A stretch of 9,315 nucleotides of DNA from Planctomycetota bacterium (GCA_023434205.1 JAEYTB010000133.1:1-9315), one strand, 5' to 3'; shown: positions 1 through 5,844, counted from the stretch's first letter. The notes: generated by a model from the letters alone, not told the origin. Numbers and translations are program-made.

Positions 1-1996
1 GGGCGGCGGCGGTCATGGGCAGGAAGGTGACGCGACCGGGGAGCTTGGCGAGTTCGTCGTGGGTGGGGAGCGCTGCCGCGGACTCGACGACCAGGCCCTG
101 GAGGTCGGCGCCCAGCGCCGCTTCAACTGCGGCCGCGGCGTCGGCGTCCACTTCGGGGCGGGTCTCGATGAGGTCGGCCAGCGGGGCGATGACGCCCTGG
201 AAGGCGCCCCCCTCGCGGGCCTTGAGCACGGCGCGGACGGACTCGGCGAAGCCCGCGCGGGTTTCGACCATTTCCTGCAGCGTCGCGCGGCGGGAGTCGA
301 TGCGTACCAGCTCCTGCTCCAGGCTCTTGGTGCGGTCGGCGCGCTCGCGGCGGTCGGTGGAGAGGCGGCCGAGCTGCTCCTCGAGGCGGGTCAGCTCCCA
401 CTCGAGTTCTTTGGCCTTTTCTGCCGCGGACTTGGCGGTGGTCTCGCCGGTGGTGATGCCCTCGCGGAGCTTGCCCTCGTCCTCGCCGAGCTTGCCGGCC
501 TTGCCCGCCAGCTTTTCGATCTGCTCGCGGACGCCCTCGACGCGCTTGGCATCCGCGGCGATGGACGCCAGCAGCCCGATCCGCTCGCGGTCGATGCGGC
601 TGGCTGACGCGTGCTTCTGGCCCGACTGCTGGCGCTTCTCGTTGAGGGTTTCGAGCACCTCGGCCCGCTGGGTGCCCGCGTGCTGGAGGCGGCGCTCGGC
701 CTCGGCCAGCCCCTCGCCCATCGCGGCGATGGACTCGCGCTGCTCGGTGATCGAGAGCTCGGTGGAGCTGAGCCGCTCCTGCACATCCTTCAGCCGCTCG
801 CGGTCCACCGTGCCCTGCCGCTGGGCTTCTTCCACAGCGCGCTCGAGCATGCCTTGGCGCTGCGTGGCCTGCTGGACCGTGTGCTCGGCCTGGAGCCGCT
901 CCTGCTCGACGCCCTTGTGCTGGTTGGCGAGTTCGTGGCGGGCGACGTCGGCCTCCTGCTTGCCGGCTTCGAGTTCCGCGAGCTGCTGGCCCGCGCCGTC
1001 GCGGGTGGTGGAGAGGTCGGCCTGGCGGCTGGTCAGCCCCGCGAGGCGCTGCACGAGGTCGTCGTACTGGTCGAAGGCGAGCGCGAGCCGCCACGCCTTG
1101 AACTCGGCGTCGAGCTCGACGAACTTGCGGGCCTTGACCGCCTGGCCGCGGACCAGCCGCAGCCGCCGCTCGGTGCTCTCGAGCTGCTCGCGGGTCGTGA
1201 CCAGGTTGGCCTGCGTGCGCTCCAGTTTTCTCTGGGCCTCGACGCGGCGCTGCTTGTACTTGGCGATCCCCGCGGCCTCCTCGAAGATCACGCGGCGTTC
1301 CTGGGGGCTGGCGAGCAGCATGGCATCGACCTTGCCCTGCTCGATGATGGAGTACGCGTCCGCGCCCACGCCGGTGTCGAGGAACATCTCGCGGATGTCC
1401 TTGAGCCGCGCGGTCTTGCCGTTGATGAGGTACTCGCTGTCCCCGTCGCGGTAGAGGCGGCGCTCGATCTCGACGGTGTCGGCGTCGTAGTTCAGGCCGC
1501 GCTTGCGGCGGGGGGCGAAAGGCGCTACCGCGGAGTTTGCGGAGGGGGCGGAGTTTCGCGGAGTAGGAGGGGAGGGATCGGAATCGGAGGAGAGCGCAGA
1601 TTCAGGAGAGGACGAAGAGTCGGCGGTCGCAACCGCCTGCTCGCCTTCATTTCCAACCTGCCTCTTCTCCGCGTCCTCCGCAGACTCCGCCAACTCCGCG
1701 GTGGGCCTTTGCTCTTCCGCGACCACCTCGAGCACGGGGTTCTCGAAGGTCAGTGCCACGCTGGCCATGCCGCTGGGCTTGCGGCCTGCGGAGCCGGCGA
1801 AGATGACGTCGATCATCTCGGTGCCGCGGAGGGACTTGCTGGAGCGTTCGCCCAGGACCCACTTGATGGCGTCGACGACGTTGGACTTGCCGCAGCCGTT
1901 GGGGCCGACGATGCCGGTGATGTCGTTGTCGAAGGTGAACTCGGTGGTGTCGGCGAAGCTCTTAAAGCCGCTGACGGTGAGCTTGGATAGACGCAA
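1..1996 (-). CDS. smc: Chromosome segregation ATPase SMC, N-terminal 665 residues (truncated by window edge)
   Basis: SMC is the ATPase core of bacterial condensin, which organises and segregates the chromosome. I translated the minus strand directly. It is open from a TTG at 1996 to the window edge. The start is supported by GGAGG six bases upstream and by the family-typical opening LRLSKLTVSGFKSFAD. Visible features are the Walker A motif GPNGCGKSN (residues 31-39), the Q-loop region YSIIEQGKVDAML with Q220, and FEEAAGIAKYKQRR (about 238-251). A long charged coiled coil follows (about 245-590), then the first half of the hinge (GVIAPLADLIE onward, about 595-665). The C-terminal coiled coil, signature motif and Walker B lie outside the window. 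Residues about 95-165 are an extra low-complexity insert encoded by a dispersed inverted repeat. This interrupts the head between ALTFENPVLE and GLNYDADTVEIERRLYRDG. Long plus-strand frames here are antisense shadows. Confidence 0.95.
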   Translation of the reverse strand, partial: MRLSKLTVSGFKSFADTTEFTFDNDITGIVGPNGCGKSNVVDAIKWVLGERSSKSLRGTEMIDVIFAGSAGRKPSGMASVALTFENPVLEVVAEEQRPTAELAESAEDAEKRQVGNEGEQAVATADSSSSPESALSSDSDPSPPTPRNSAPSANSAVAPFAPRRKRGLNYDADTVEIERRLYRDGDSEYLINGKTARLKDIREMFLDTGVGADAYSIIEQGKVDAMLLASPQERRVIFEEAAGIAKYKQRRVEAQRKLERTQANLVTTREQLESTERRLRLVRGQAVKARKFVELDAEFKAWRLALAFDQYDDLVQRLAGLTSRQADLSTTRDGAGQQLAELEAGKQEADVARHELANQHKGVEQERLQAEHTVQQATQRQGMLERAVEEAQRQGTVDRERLKDVQERLSSTELSITEQRESIAAMGEGLAEAERRLQHAGTQRAEVLETLNEKRQQSGQKHASASRIDRERIGLLASIAADAKRVEGVREQIEKLAGKAGKLGEDEGKLREGITTGETTAKSAAEKAKELEWELTRLEEQLGRLSTDRRERADRTKSLEQELVRIDSRRATLQEMVETRAGFAESVRAVLKAREGGAFQGVIAPLADLIETRPEVDADAAAAVEAALGADLQGLVVESAAALPTHDELAKLPGRVTFLPMTAAA
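1521..1710. repeat. GCGGAG-type inverted-repeat element inside the smc coding region
   Basis: Two arms in inverted orientation, about 1521-1570 and 1661-1710, enclose about 90 bases of mixed sequence. Read outward to inward, both arms begin AAAGGC, then CACCGCGGAG or TACCGCGGAG, followed by repeated GCGGAG blocks every 8-12 bases. The same consensus occurs outside genes at 2469-2548 and 3519-3665. On the smc strand one arm encodes an AELAESAEDAEK-like stretch and the other a PRNSAPSANSAV-like stretch, with a Ser/Asp/Pro-rich middle. All of it stays in the smc frame without a stop. The dispersed copies suggest insertion of a small non-autonomous element, but this is an inference. Confidence 0.75.
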
Positions 1997-2194
1997 AGGC
2001 AACCTCCGTGTCGCGCCCCCATGGGCCAGGGGGAGGGGCCTCCGGCCCCGATCCCCTACAAGATATCGGCCCTGGGCTGGGTTTGCACGTGAGGGGTGGG
2101 GGGTAAGAGCGCAATCCCGGTCGGTCCGGGAAAACTGGCGGTTCCGGGGCCTGGCGGGCCCTGAACGACTCCGGACCCCCTGAGGGACGATTCC

Positions 2195-2383
2195 GGGTCG
2201 ACACGGAGCCCCTCAGGGTCGGCACGGAACTCCTCAGGGTTGGCATGGAACTCTTCAAGGTCGACACGGAGCCCTTCAAGGTCGACACGGAGCCCTTCAA
2301 GGTCGACCTGGAGCGCTTCAGGGTCGACAAGAAGTCTCTCAAGGTCGACACGGAACGGCTCACGGTCGATACGGAACAGTTCC
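2195..2383. repeat. 21-bp tandem repeat array, nine units
   Basis: Nine consecutive 21-base units start at 2195, 2216, 2237, 2258, 2279, 2300, 2321, 2342 and 2363. The core of most units is GGTCGACACGGA, followed by a variable half ending in CTTCA or CTCA. Units 4 and 5 are identical and the outer units have diverged, as expected for array growth from the middle. Because 21 is a multiple of three, translation gives heptad-like peptides (for example FKVDTEP on the plus strand). I see no start site or flanking coding context, so I treat it as a non-coding minisatellite. GTCGAC, a perfect palindrome, recurs in six of the nine units. Confidence 0.9.
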
Positions 2384-2415
2384 CCGCAACCCATCCCCCG
2401 CGCAAAACCCGCGCT

Positions 2416-2445
2416 GCACGGCCCGAAGACGGGCCCGTGGCACCC
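2416..2445 (-). repeat. 30-bp dispersed hairpin repeat, copy 1
   Basis: On the minus strand this 30-base sequence matches 5794-5823 on the plus strand with one mismatch. It can fold as CACGG(G)CCCG - TCTT - CGGGCCGTG, a nine-pair stem with one bulged G. This copy is not next to a gene end. Confidence 0.85.
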
Positions 2446-2468
2446 AGCCCGATCCCCCTCCGCGCCAT

Positions 2469-2548
2469 CGCTCCCCTCCGCGGCCTTCGCGTTAAAACTC
2501 CCTCCTCCGCGAAACTCCGCTGACTCCGCGTTCCTCCGCGGTGGAGCC
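2469..2548. repeat. GCGGAG-type repeat, single-orientation copy
   Basis: Read on the minus strand it begins AAGGCTCCACCGCGGAG and continues with GCGGAG blocks (CGCGGAGTCAGCGGAGTTTC and so on). It matches the arms of the elements at 1521-1710 and 3519-3665. It ends with a second partial arm (CTCCCCTCCGCGGCCTTCGCG on the plus strand). There is no opposing arm, so this looks like half an element or a rearranged one. It begins immediately downstream of the stop codon of the transaldolase tail remnant. Confidence 0.7.
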
Positions 2549-2605
2549 TTATTTGAAGGCCTTCTTGTAGTCCGCGACGAACCGCTTCGGCCTTAGATCG
2601 GTGAT
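2549..2605 (-). pseudogene. Remnant of a transaldolase 3' end (18 codons plus stop)
   Basis: The minus strand reads ITDLRPKRFVADYKKAFK-stop. The C-terminus of the intact transaldolase upstream reads LTDIGLERFVADYKKAFG-stop. At DNA level, 31 of 32 bases are identical between 2555-2586 and 2859-2890, with homology fading into scattered matches toward 2608. The remnant has its own differences (Lys for Gly at the end, changed codons upstream). It begins one base after the stop of the 81-codon ORF and is in a different frame from it. It is probably a displaced original tail, or the tail of a second transaldolase whose body was lost. Confidence 0.8.
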
Positions 2606-2606
2606 G

Positions 2607-2852
2607 CTACTGCTGATTCGCCGCAATGAACTCGGTCCAATGCAGACCACCCCCCGGCGACGCTTCGAAACCGGCGACAACCACGTAGCCGAGTTGATGC
2701 ACTTCCACCACCCGGTACCGCTCGCCGGGTTGTAAGTCGGCGAGGTCCGTCATCGTCACTAAGCCCCGCCCTCGATCACTCGGGCGATAAATCACAGTGT
2801 CGCCGACGCGAAATGGACAGGGACCCTGACTGTTCACGGAGCCTGTCTCCAC
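2607..2852 (-). CDS. Small hypothetical protein (81 aa or slightly shorter)
   Basis: I do not recognise a named family. The protein is short, without a signal peptide or membrane segment. It has alternating hydrophobic and charged stretches (CPFRVGDTVIYRPSDRGRG, GERYRVVEVHQLGYVVVAGF, then GGLHWTEFIAA) suggesting a small beta-barrel such as an SH3-like fold; that is an inference. The GTG at 2852 directly abuts the transaldolase stop. A GTG five codons later (2837) has GGAG nine bases upstream and may be the true start. Codons such as TTA, CGA, AGT and ATT, rare in the neighbouring genes, and a visibly lower GC content suggest separate ancestry. The ORF lies between two direct copies of the transaldolase 3' end. 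Confidence 0.6.
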   Translation of the reverse strand: METGSVNSQGPCPFRVGDTVIYRPSDRGRGLVTMTDLADLQPGERYRVVEVHQLGYVVVAGFEASPGGGLHWTEFIAANQQ

Positions 2853-3497
2853 TTACCCGAAGGCCTTCTTGTAGTCCGCCACGAACCGCTCCAGCCCGAT
2901 GTCGGTCAGCGGGTGCTTCATGCAGTCCTGGATGACCTTCAAGGGGCAGGTCGCGACATCGGCCCCCGCCAGGGCGCAGTGCAGCAGGTGGTTCGTGTGG
3001 CGGATGGAGGCCGCGAGGACCTTGGTCTCCATGCCGTAGTTGTCGTAGACCTGGCGGATGTTGCGGATCAGCTCCATGCCGTCCTCGCCCACATCGTCCA
3101 GGCGGCCGATGAAGGGCGACACGAGGTAGGCCCCTGCCTTGGCGACCATCATCGCCTGAAGCGTCTGGAAGCAGAGCGTGAGGTTGGTCTTGACGCCCTG
3201 GTCGCTGAAGGCCTTGCACGCCCGCAGGCCGTCGGTGGTGCAGGGGAGCTTGACGACGATGTTGGGGGCGATCTTCGCGTGCGCCTCGCCCTCCTTCATC
3301 ATGCCCTTGTAGTCGGTGGAGATCACCTCGGCGGAGACCGGGCCGCTGACGATCTTGCAGATGTCGGCGAGCCGCTTGGAGTAGTCCACGCCCTCCTTGG
3401 CGATGAGCGTGGGGTTGGTGGTGACGCCGTCGAGGACGCCCAGGTCGTGGGCCTGCTTGATCTCTTCGAGGCTGGCGGTGTCGACATAGATGAGCAT
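2853..3497 (-). CDS. tal: Transaldolase, small TalC/FSA-type subfamily
   Basis: This is a cytoplasmic (beta/alpha)8 Schiff-base enzyme of the non-oxidative pentose phosphate pathway. It transfers a dihydroxyacetone unit between sedoheptulose-7-phosphate and glyceraldehyde-3-phosphate. The 214 residues match the usual length of the small subfamily. Visible are Asp6 in IYVDTAS, the GVTTNP motif (24-29), the Schiff-base Lys83 in VVKLPCTTDGL, TNLTLCF (104-110) and the VSPFIGRLDD motif (126-135). Glu57 (SAEV) and Phe129 (SPF) are the residues expected in transaldolases. E. coli fructose-6-phosphate aldolase has Gln and Tyr at the corresponding sites, so I favour transaldolase activity. The ATG at 3497 has only a weak AGGA upstream. 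The gene's 3' end is duplicated 304 bp downstream. Confidence 0.93.
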   Translation of the reverse strand: MLIYVDTASLEEIKQAHDLGVLDGVTTNPTLIAKEGVDYSKRLADICKIVSGPVSAEVISTDYKGMMKEGEAHAKIAPNIVVKLPCTTDGLRACKAFSDQGVKTNLTLCFQTLQAMMVAKAGAYLVSPFIGRLDDVGEDGMELIRNIRQVYDNYGMETKVLAASIRHTNHLLHCALAGADVATCPLKVIQDCMKHPLTDIGLERFVADYKKAFG

Positions 3498-3518
3498 GGG
3501 GCCATCCTAGGAAAAGAC

Positions 3519-3665
3519 TTCAACGCGGAGTGCGCGGAGGGGGAGGAGTTTCGCGGAGAAGAGAAGGCATGAATGAAGAAGAAGGAGAAGGCGGTGCCGG
3601 CATCCGGCGCTGATTCATGACTTCCCCTCCGCGGAACTCCGCTCCCCTCCGCAAACTCCGCGTTC
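3519..3665. repeat. GCGGAG-type inverted-repeat element filling the rhodanese-transaldolase gap
   Basis: The left arm (about 3519-3575) begins TTCAACGCGGAGTGCGCGGA. The right arm (about 3619-3665) ends CCGCAAACTCCGCG and is its inverted counterpart. The pairing continues inward through CATGAAT (3568-3574) and ATTCATG (3613-3619). The whole could fold into a long imperfect hairpin. It starts four bases after the rhodanese stop and ends about 20 bases before the transaldolase start codon, so it makes up nearly all of this intergenic region. A transcript of the two minus-strand genes would carry the hairpin. Confidence 0.8.
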
Positions 3666-3669
3666 GCTC

Positions 3670-4149
3670 TTACTCCCCCGACCCCTCGACCACCCCGCCC
3701 GTGACCCGCCACTGGTAGAGGCCCCCGGCCAGCAGGGCGACGTCCTCGTAGCCCTGGGTCATGAGGCGCTTGACCATGGCCCGCGCCGCGGCGGAGCTGG
3801 GGTCGTTGCCGTAGACGATCAGGTTCTTGTACCGCTCCAGGTCCTTGTCCTTGCCGGACTTGAGGTTCGCGAGCGGGATGTTGCGGGCCCCCGGGATGTG
3901 GCCGAGCGCGAACTCGTCGGGGGTGCGGGGGTCGATGAGGAGGAGGATGGTGTCCTTGCCGCGTTTGGCCTGCTCGGCCTGGAGGCGGCGGACCTCGGCG
4001 ACGCTCACCTGGTGCTTGTCGACGTCCTTGTCGCTGATCTTCTGGGTGCAGCCGGTCAGGGGGATGGCCCCCAGCACACCCGCCAGGGGGAGGGCCAGCA
4101 GGATGAGAAGTCGGGAAAAACCCGGACGGGGGGAGGGTCGTAGCATCAT
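3670..4149 (-). CDS. Rhodanese-fold lipoprotein lacking the catalytic cysteine
   Basis: The start is probably one of two adjacent ATGs (4149 or 4146) right behind GGGAG. An in-frame extension to 4290 would run antisense through the divergent gene and is unlikely. The 159-residue product starts with basic residues and a hydrophobic stretch (14-31), then the lipobox LTGC with Cys34, so it should be a lipid-anchored envelope protein. A single rhodanese domain follows: LLLIDPRTPDEFALGHIPGA (70-89, the conserved DxR and GHIPGA), then the active-site loop, then GYEDVALLAGGLYQW (133-147). Rhodaneses normally have Cys after the IVVY strand. Here LIVYGNDPSSAAARA places Gly114 there, so sulfur transfer by the usual mechanism is not expected. 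It may act as a binding domain. It is divergent from the redox gene pair at 4202-5785. Confidence 0.85.
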   Translation of the reverse strand: MMLRPSPRPGFSRLLILLALPLAGVLGAIPLTGCTQKISDKDVDKHQVSVAEVRRLQAEQAKRGKDTILLLIDPRTPDEFALGHIPGARNIPLANLKSGKDKDLERYKNLIVYGNDPSSAAARAMVKRLMTQGYEDVALLAGGLYQWRVTGGVVEGSGE

Positions 4150-4201
4150 CTCCCTGAGGGTACCGGCGCGGGCGGGGTTTGTCCCTCCCCGCGCTGGCGA
4201 C

Positions 4202-5008
4202 ATGGAGGCCGCCCCCTTGATGCACTGGCTGCTCGTCCCCGCCCTGGTGGCGGCGCTCCCCCAAGAAGAGGCGCCCAAGGTGAAGGCCACGCTCGTCGCC
4301 GAGCACGAGGCCGTGGCCCCCGGCCAGACCGCGTGGGTGGGCGTGCGGATGGAGATCGAGAAGGGCTGGCATACCTACTGGAACGGCCGCAACCAGACCG
4401 GCACGCCCCCGATCATCAAGTGGAAACTGCCCGAGGGGTTCAAGGCGGGGGAGGTTCAGTGGCCCGGCCCGACGCGGTACATCGCGTACGACTCGCTGGA
4501 CCATGTGCATGAGGGGCGGGTGCTGCTGATGGTGCCCATCGAGGTCCCCGCCGCCGCCAAGCCCGGCTCGCGGGTCGAGGTCTCGGCCCAGTGCATGTTC
4601 GTGGTGTGCAAAGAGGTGTGCCTGATGGAGCGGGCCAGCCCCTCGCTGACGCTGACCATCGCCGAGCCCGGCGGCACGCCCAGGCCCACCGCCGCGGCGA
4701 AGGACTTCGAGAAGGCCCGTGCCGCGTTGCCCGTCCCCATCGCCAAGGCCGACGGCGTCAAGGCCCGCGTCGAGAAGGGCGTGCTGGTGGTCGAGGCCAA
4801 GGACGCCCAGCGGGTGAGCTTCTTCCCCGCGGAGGACTGCGCCGAGACGCCGGAGATTCTGACGCAGGGGGAGGCCAAGGGCCCCGTCCTCCGCGTGAGC
4901 CTTGTTCCCACGCCGCAAGCCCGCCGTGTCAAAGGGGTTGCGGAGGTTGTCCGCAAGGATTCGAAGCAGCCCACGTTCGTCACCATCGACCTGGAAGTCC
5001 CCAGGTAG
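4202..5008 (+). CDS. Exported DsbD-alpha-like (DsbC/DsbD N-terminal domain) protein
   Basis: The 268-residue protein has a short hydrophobic leader (HWLLVPALVAAL, residues 8-19) and is probably exported. An alternative start at 4220 has GGAGG 11 bases upstream. The body matches the domain found at the N-terminus of the disulfide reductase DsbD, which passes electrons to periplasmic thiol partners. Visible elements are GWHTYWNG (55-62), the TPPIIKWKLPEGF strand (68-80), a YDSLDHVHEG segment and the cysteine cluster C131, C136, C140 in CMFVVCKEVC, where DsbD-alpha has its redox pair. A weaker C-terminal beta-rich half follows. There is no DsbD membrane domain and no thioredoxin domain, so its electron donor must be encoded elsewhere. 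The redoxin gene follows 66 bases downstream on the same strand and is probably co-transcribed. Confidence 0.82.
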   Translation: MEAAPLMHWLLVPALVAALPQEEAPKVKATLVAEHEAVAPGQTAWVGVRMEIEKGWHTYWNGRNQTGTPPIIKWKLPEGFKAGEVQWPGPTRYIAYDSLDHVHEGRVLLMVPIEVPAAAKPGSRVEVSAQCMFVVCKEVCLMERASPSLTLTIAEPGGTPRPTAAAKDFEKARAALPVPIAKADGVKARVEKGVLVVEAKDAQRVSFFPAEDCAETPEILTQGEAKGPVLRVSLVPTPQARRVKGVAEVVRKDSKQPTFVTIDLEVPR

Positions 5009-5074
5009 AGCAATGCCCGGGGGTTCGCGGGCGTTGTGCCCCCGACCCCGAGCCAGACTTTCACAGGAGCAGAC

Positions 5075-5785
5075 ATGAAAGCTAAGACCCTGTTCGCCGC
5101 GTTGATCGCCGCCCTCGTCGTCGCCTCGCCCGCCGCGTTCGGCCAGGAGAAACGGGCCGAGAAGCCCGGCCAGGCCCAGCCCGAGAAGGTGAAGGACAAC
5201 AACAAGGACAAGCAGAAGGACAAGAAGGACAAGGAGAACCAGGGCAAGAAGCCCGCCAAGGTGGGCGAGGCCGCCCCGACCTTCACGGGCACCGACAGCC
5301 AGGGCAACACGGTGAGCCTGAGCGAGCTGACCAGCCAGGGCAAGATCGTGGTCATCCAGTGGTTCAACGCCCAGTGCCCGTACGTGGTGAAGCACTACGA
5401 GAACGGGGCCAATACCTTCAACGACATCCACAGCAAGTACAAGGGCAAGGACGTCGTGATCCTCGCGGTCAACAGCGGCGCCCCCGGCAAGCAGGGCACT
5501 GGCGCCGAGTTCAACAACAAGGTCAAGGCGCAGTGGAAGATGGAGTACCCGATCATCCTTGATGAGTCGGGCGAGATCGGCCGGGCCTACGGCGCGCAGA
5601 ACACGCCCGCCATGGCCATCATCGGCAAGGACGGCAAGCTCGCCTACTTCGGGGCCATCGACGACGACCGCTCCGAGAAGGTCGGCAAGACCAACTACGT
5701 GACCAAAGCGCTGGACGAGATGCTCGCTGGCAAGCCCGTGACCACGTCCACCACGCGGCCCTACGGCTGCGGGATCAAGTACTGA
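5075..5785 (+). CDS. Exported redoxin (thioredoxin-fold, peroxiredoxin-like) protein
   Basis: The ATG at 5075 is preceded by AGGAG five bases upstream, and the first 23 residues form a clear Sec signal peptide ending AAFG-Q. A very hydrophilic Lys/Asp/Gln-rich linker follows (about 25-62), then a thioredoxin-fold domain: VGEAAPTFTGTDSQG (63-77), WFNAQCPYVVKHY (96-108) with Cys101, DVVILAVNSG, and NTPAMAIIGKDGKLAYFGAIDDD. The motif is CPYV, with no second cysteine of a CxxC pair, as in the peroxiredoxin-like redoxin group rather than classical thioredoxins. The only other cysteine is Cys232 in the terminal TRPYGCGIKY, a plausible resolving cysteine. The length is 236 residues. The likely role is periplasmic thiol or peroxide chemistry, paired with the upstream DsbD-alpha-like protein. 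Its substrate is unknown. Confidence 0.88.
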   Translation: MKAKTLFAALIAALVVASPAAFGQEKRAEKPGQAQPEKVKDNNKDKQKDKKDKENQGKKPAKVGEAAPTFTGTDSQGNTVSLSELTSQGKIVVIQWFNAQCPYVVKHYENGANTFNDIHSKYKGKDVVILAVNSGAPGKQGTGAEFNNKVKAQWKMEYPIILDESGEIGRAYGAQNTPAMAIIGKDGKLAYFGAIDDDRSEKVGKTNYVTKALDEMLAGKPVTTSTTRPYGCGIKY

Positions 5786-5793
5786 TTCCTGCG

Positions 5794-5823
5794 GGGTGCC
5801 ACGGGCCCGTCCTCGGGCCGTGC
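5794..5823 (+). repeat. 30-bp dispersed hairpin repeat, copy 2
   Basis: It is identical except for one base to 2416-2445 on the opposite strand. It begins eight bases after the redoxin stop codon. It can fold as CACGG(G)CCCG - TCCT - CGGGCCGTG and has no following T-run, so alone it looks like a REP-type element rather than an intrinsic terminator. It may still affect the 3' end of the redoxin message. Confidence 0.85.
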
Positions 5824-5844
5824 CTTCCTCCGGAAAACTCCAGC

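Larger units (their letters stand above)
1997..2550. other. Gene-free stretch upstream of smc, rich in repeats
   Basis: No convincing gene is present. Positions 1997-2194 hold the smc leader, including a small GGGGCC-GGA-GGCCCC hairpin just upstream of the ribosome binding site (around 2033-2047), and otherwise nothing recognised. Then follow the 21-bp tandem array (2195-2383), a 30-bp hairpin repeat (2416-2445) and a GCGGAG-type repeat (2469-2548). ORFs drawn through the region exist mainly because a 21-bp unit without stops is open in several frames. They run on into the dispersed repeats and resemble no protein family I know. A promoter for smc is expected here, but I could not place -35 and -10 boxes with confidence. 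Confidence 0.7.

Noticed and set aside
15..1990. Long plus-strand open frames (15-1454, 59-607, 611-1990)
   Set aside because: They are antisense to smc, which has unmistakable motifs in the minus frame. Their translations are Arg/Ser- or Leu/Gly-rich, as expected of shadows in high-GC DNA.
2056..2596. ORFs through the 21-bp array (2245-2523, 2240-2596 plus; 2056-2394, 1962-2468 minus)
   Set aside because: All arise from a stop-free unit whose length is a multiple of three. They run into unrelated dispersed repeats, have no ribosome binding site, and are open in several frames at once.
2469..3665. CRISPR-like reading of the GCGGAG repeats
   Set aside because: The repeats are irregular, inverted and without uniform unique spacers, and no cas gene is present.
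4150..4201. Possible operator in the divergent gap between rhodanese and DsbD-alpha genes (GCGCGGGCGGGG ... CCCCGCGC)
   Set aside because: The inverted repeat is imperfect (four-base offset) and purely G/C, which is easily found by chance at this GC content.
4150..4290. N-terminal extension of the rhodanese-like protein
   Set aside because: It would add 47 residues before a good lipoprotein signal peptide and overlap the divergent gene. The adjacent ATGs at 4146/4149 with GGGAG fit better.
3323..5431. 702-codon minus-strand open frame
   Set aside because: It runs antisense to the DsbD-alpha-like and redoxin genes and overlaps rhodanese and transaldolase in the wrong frame. The composition is low-complexity shadow.
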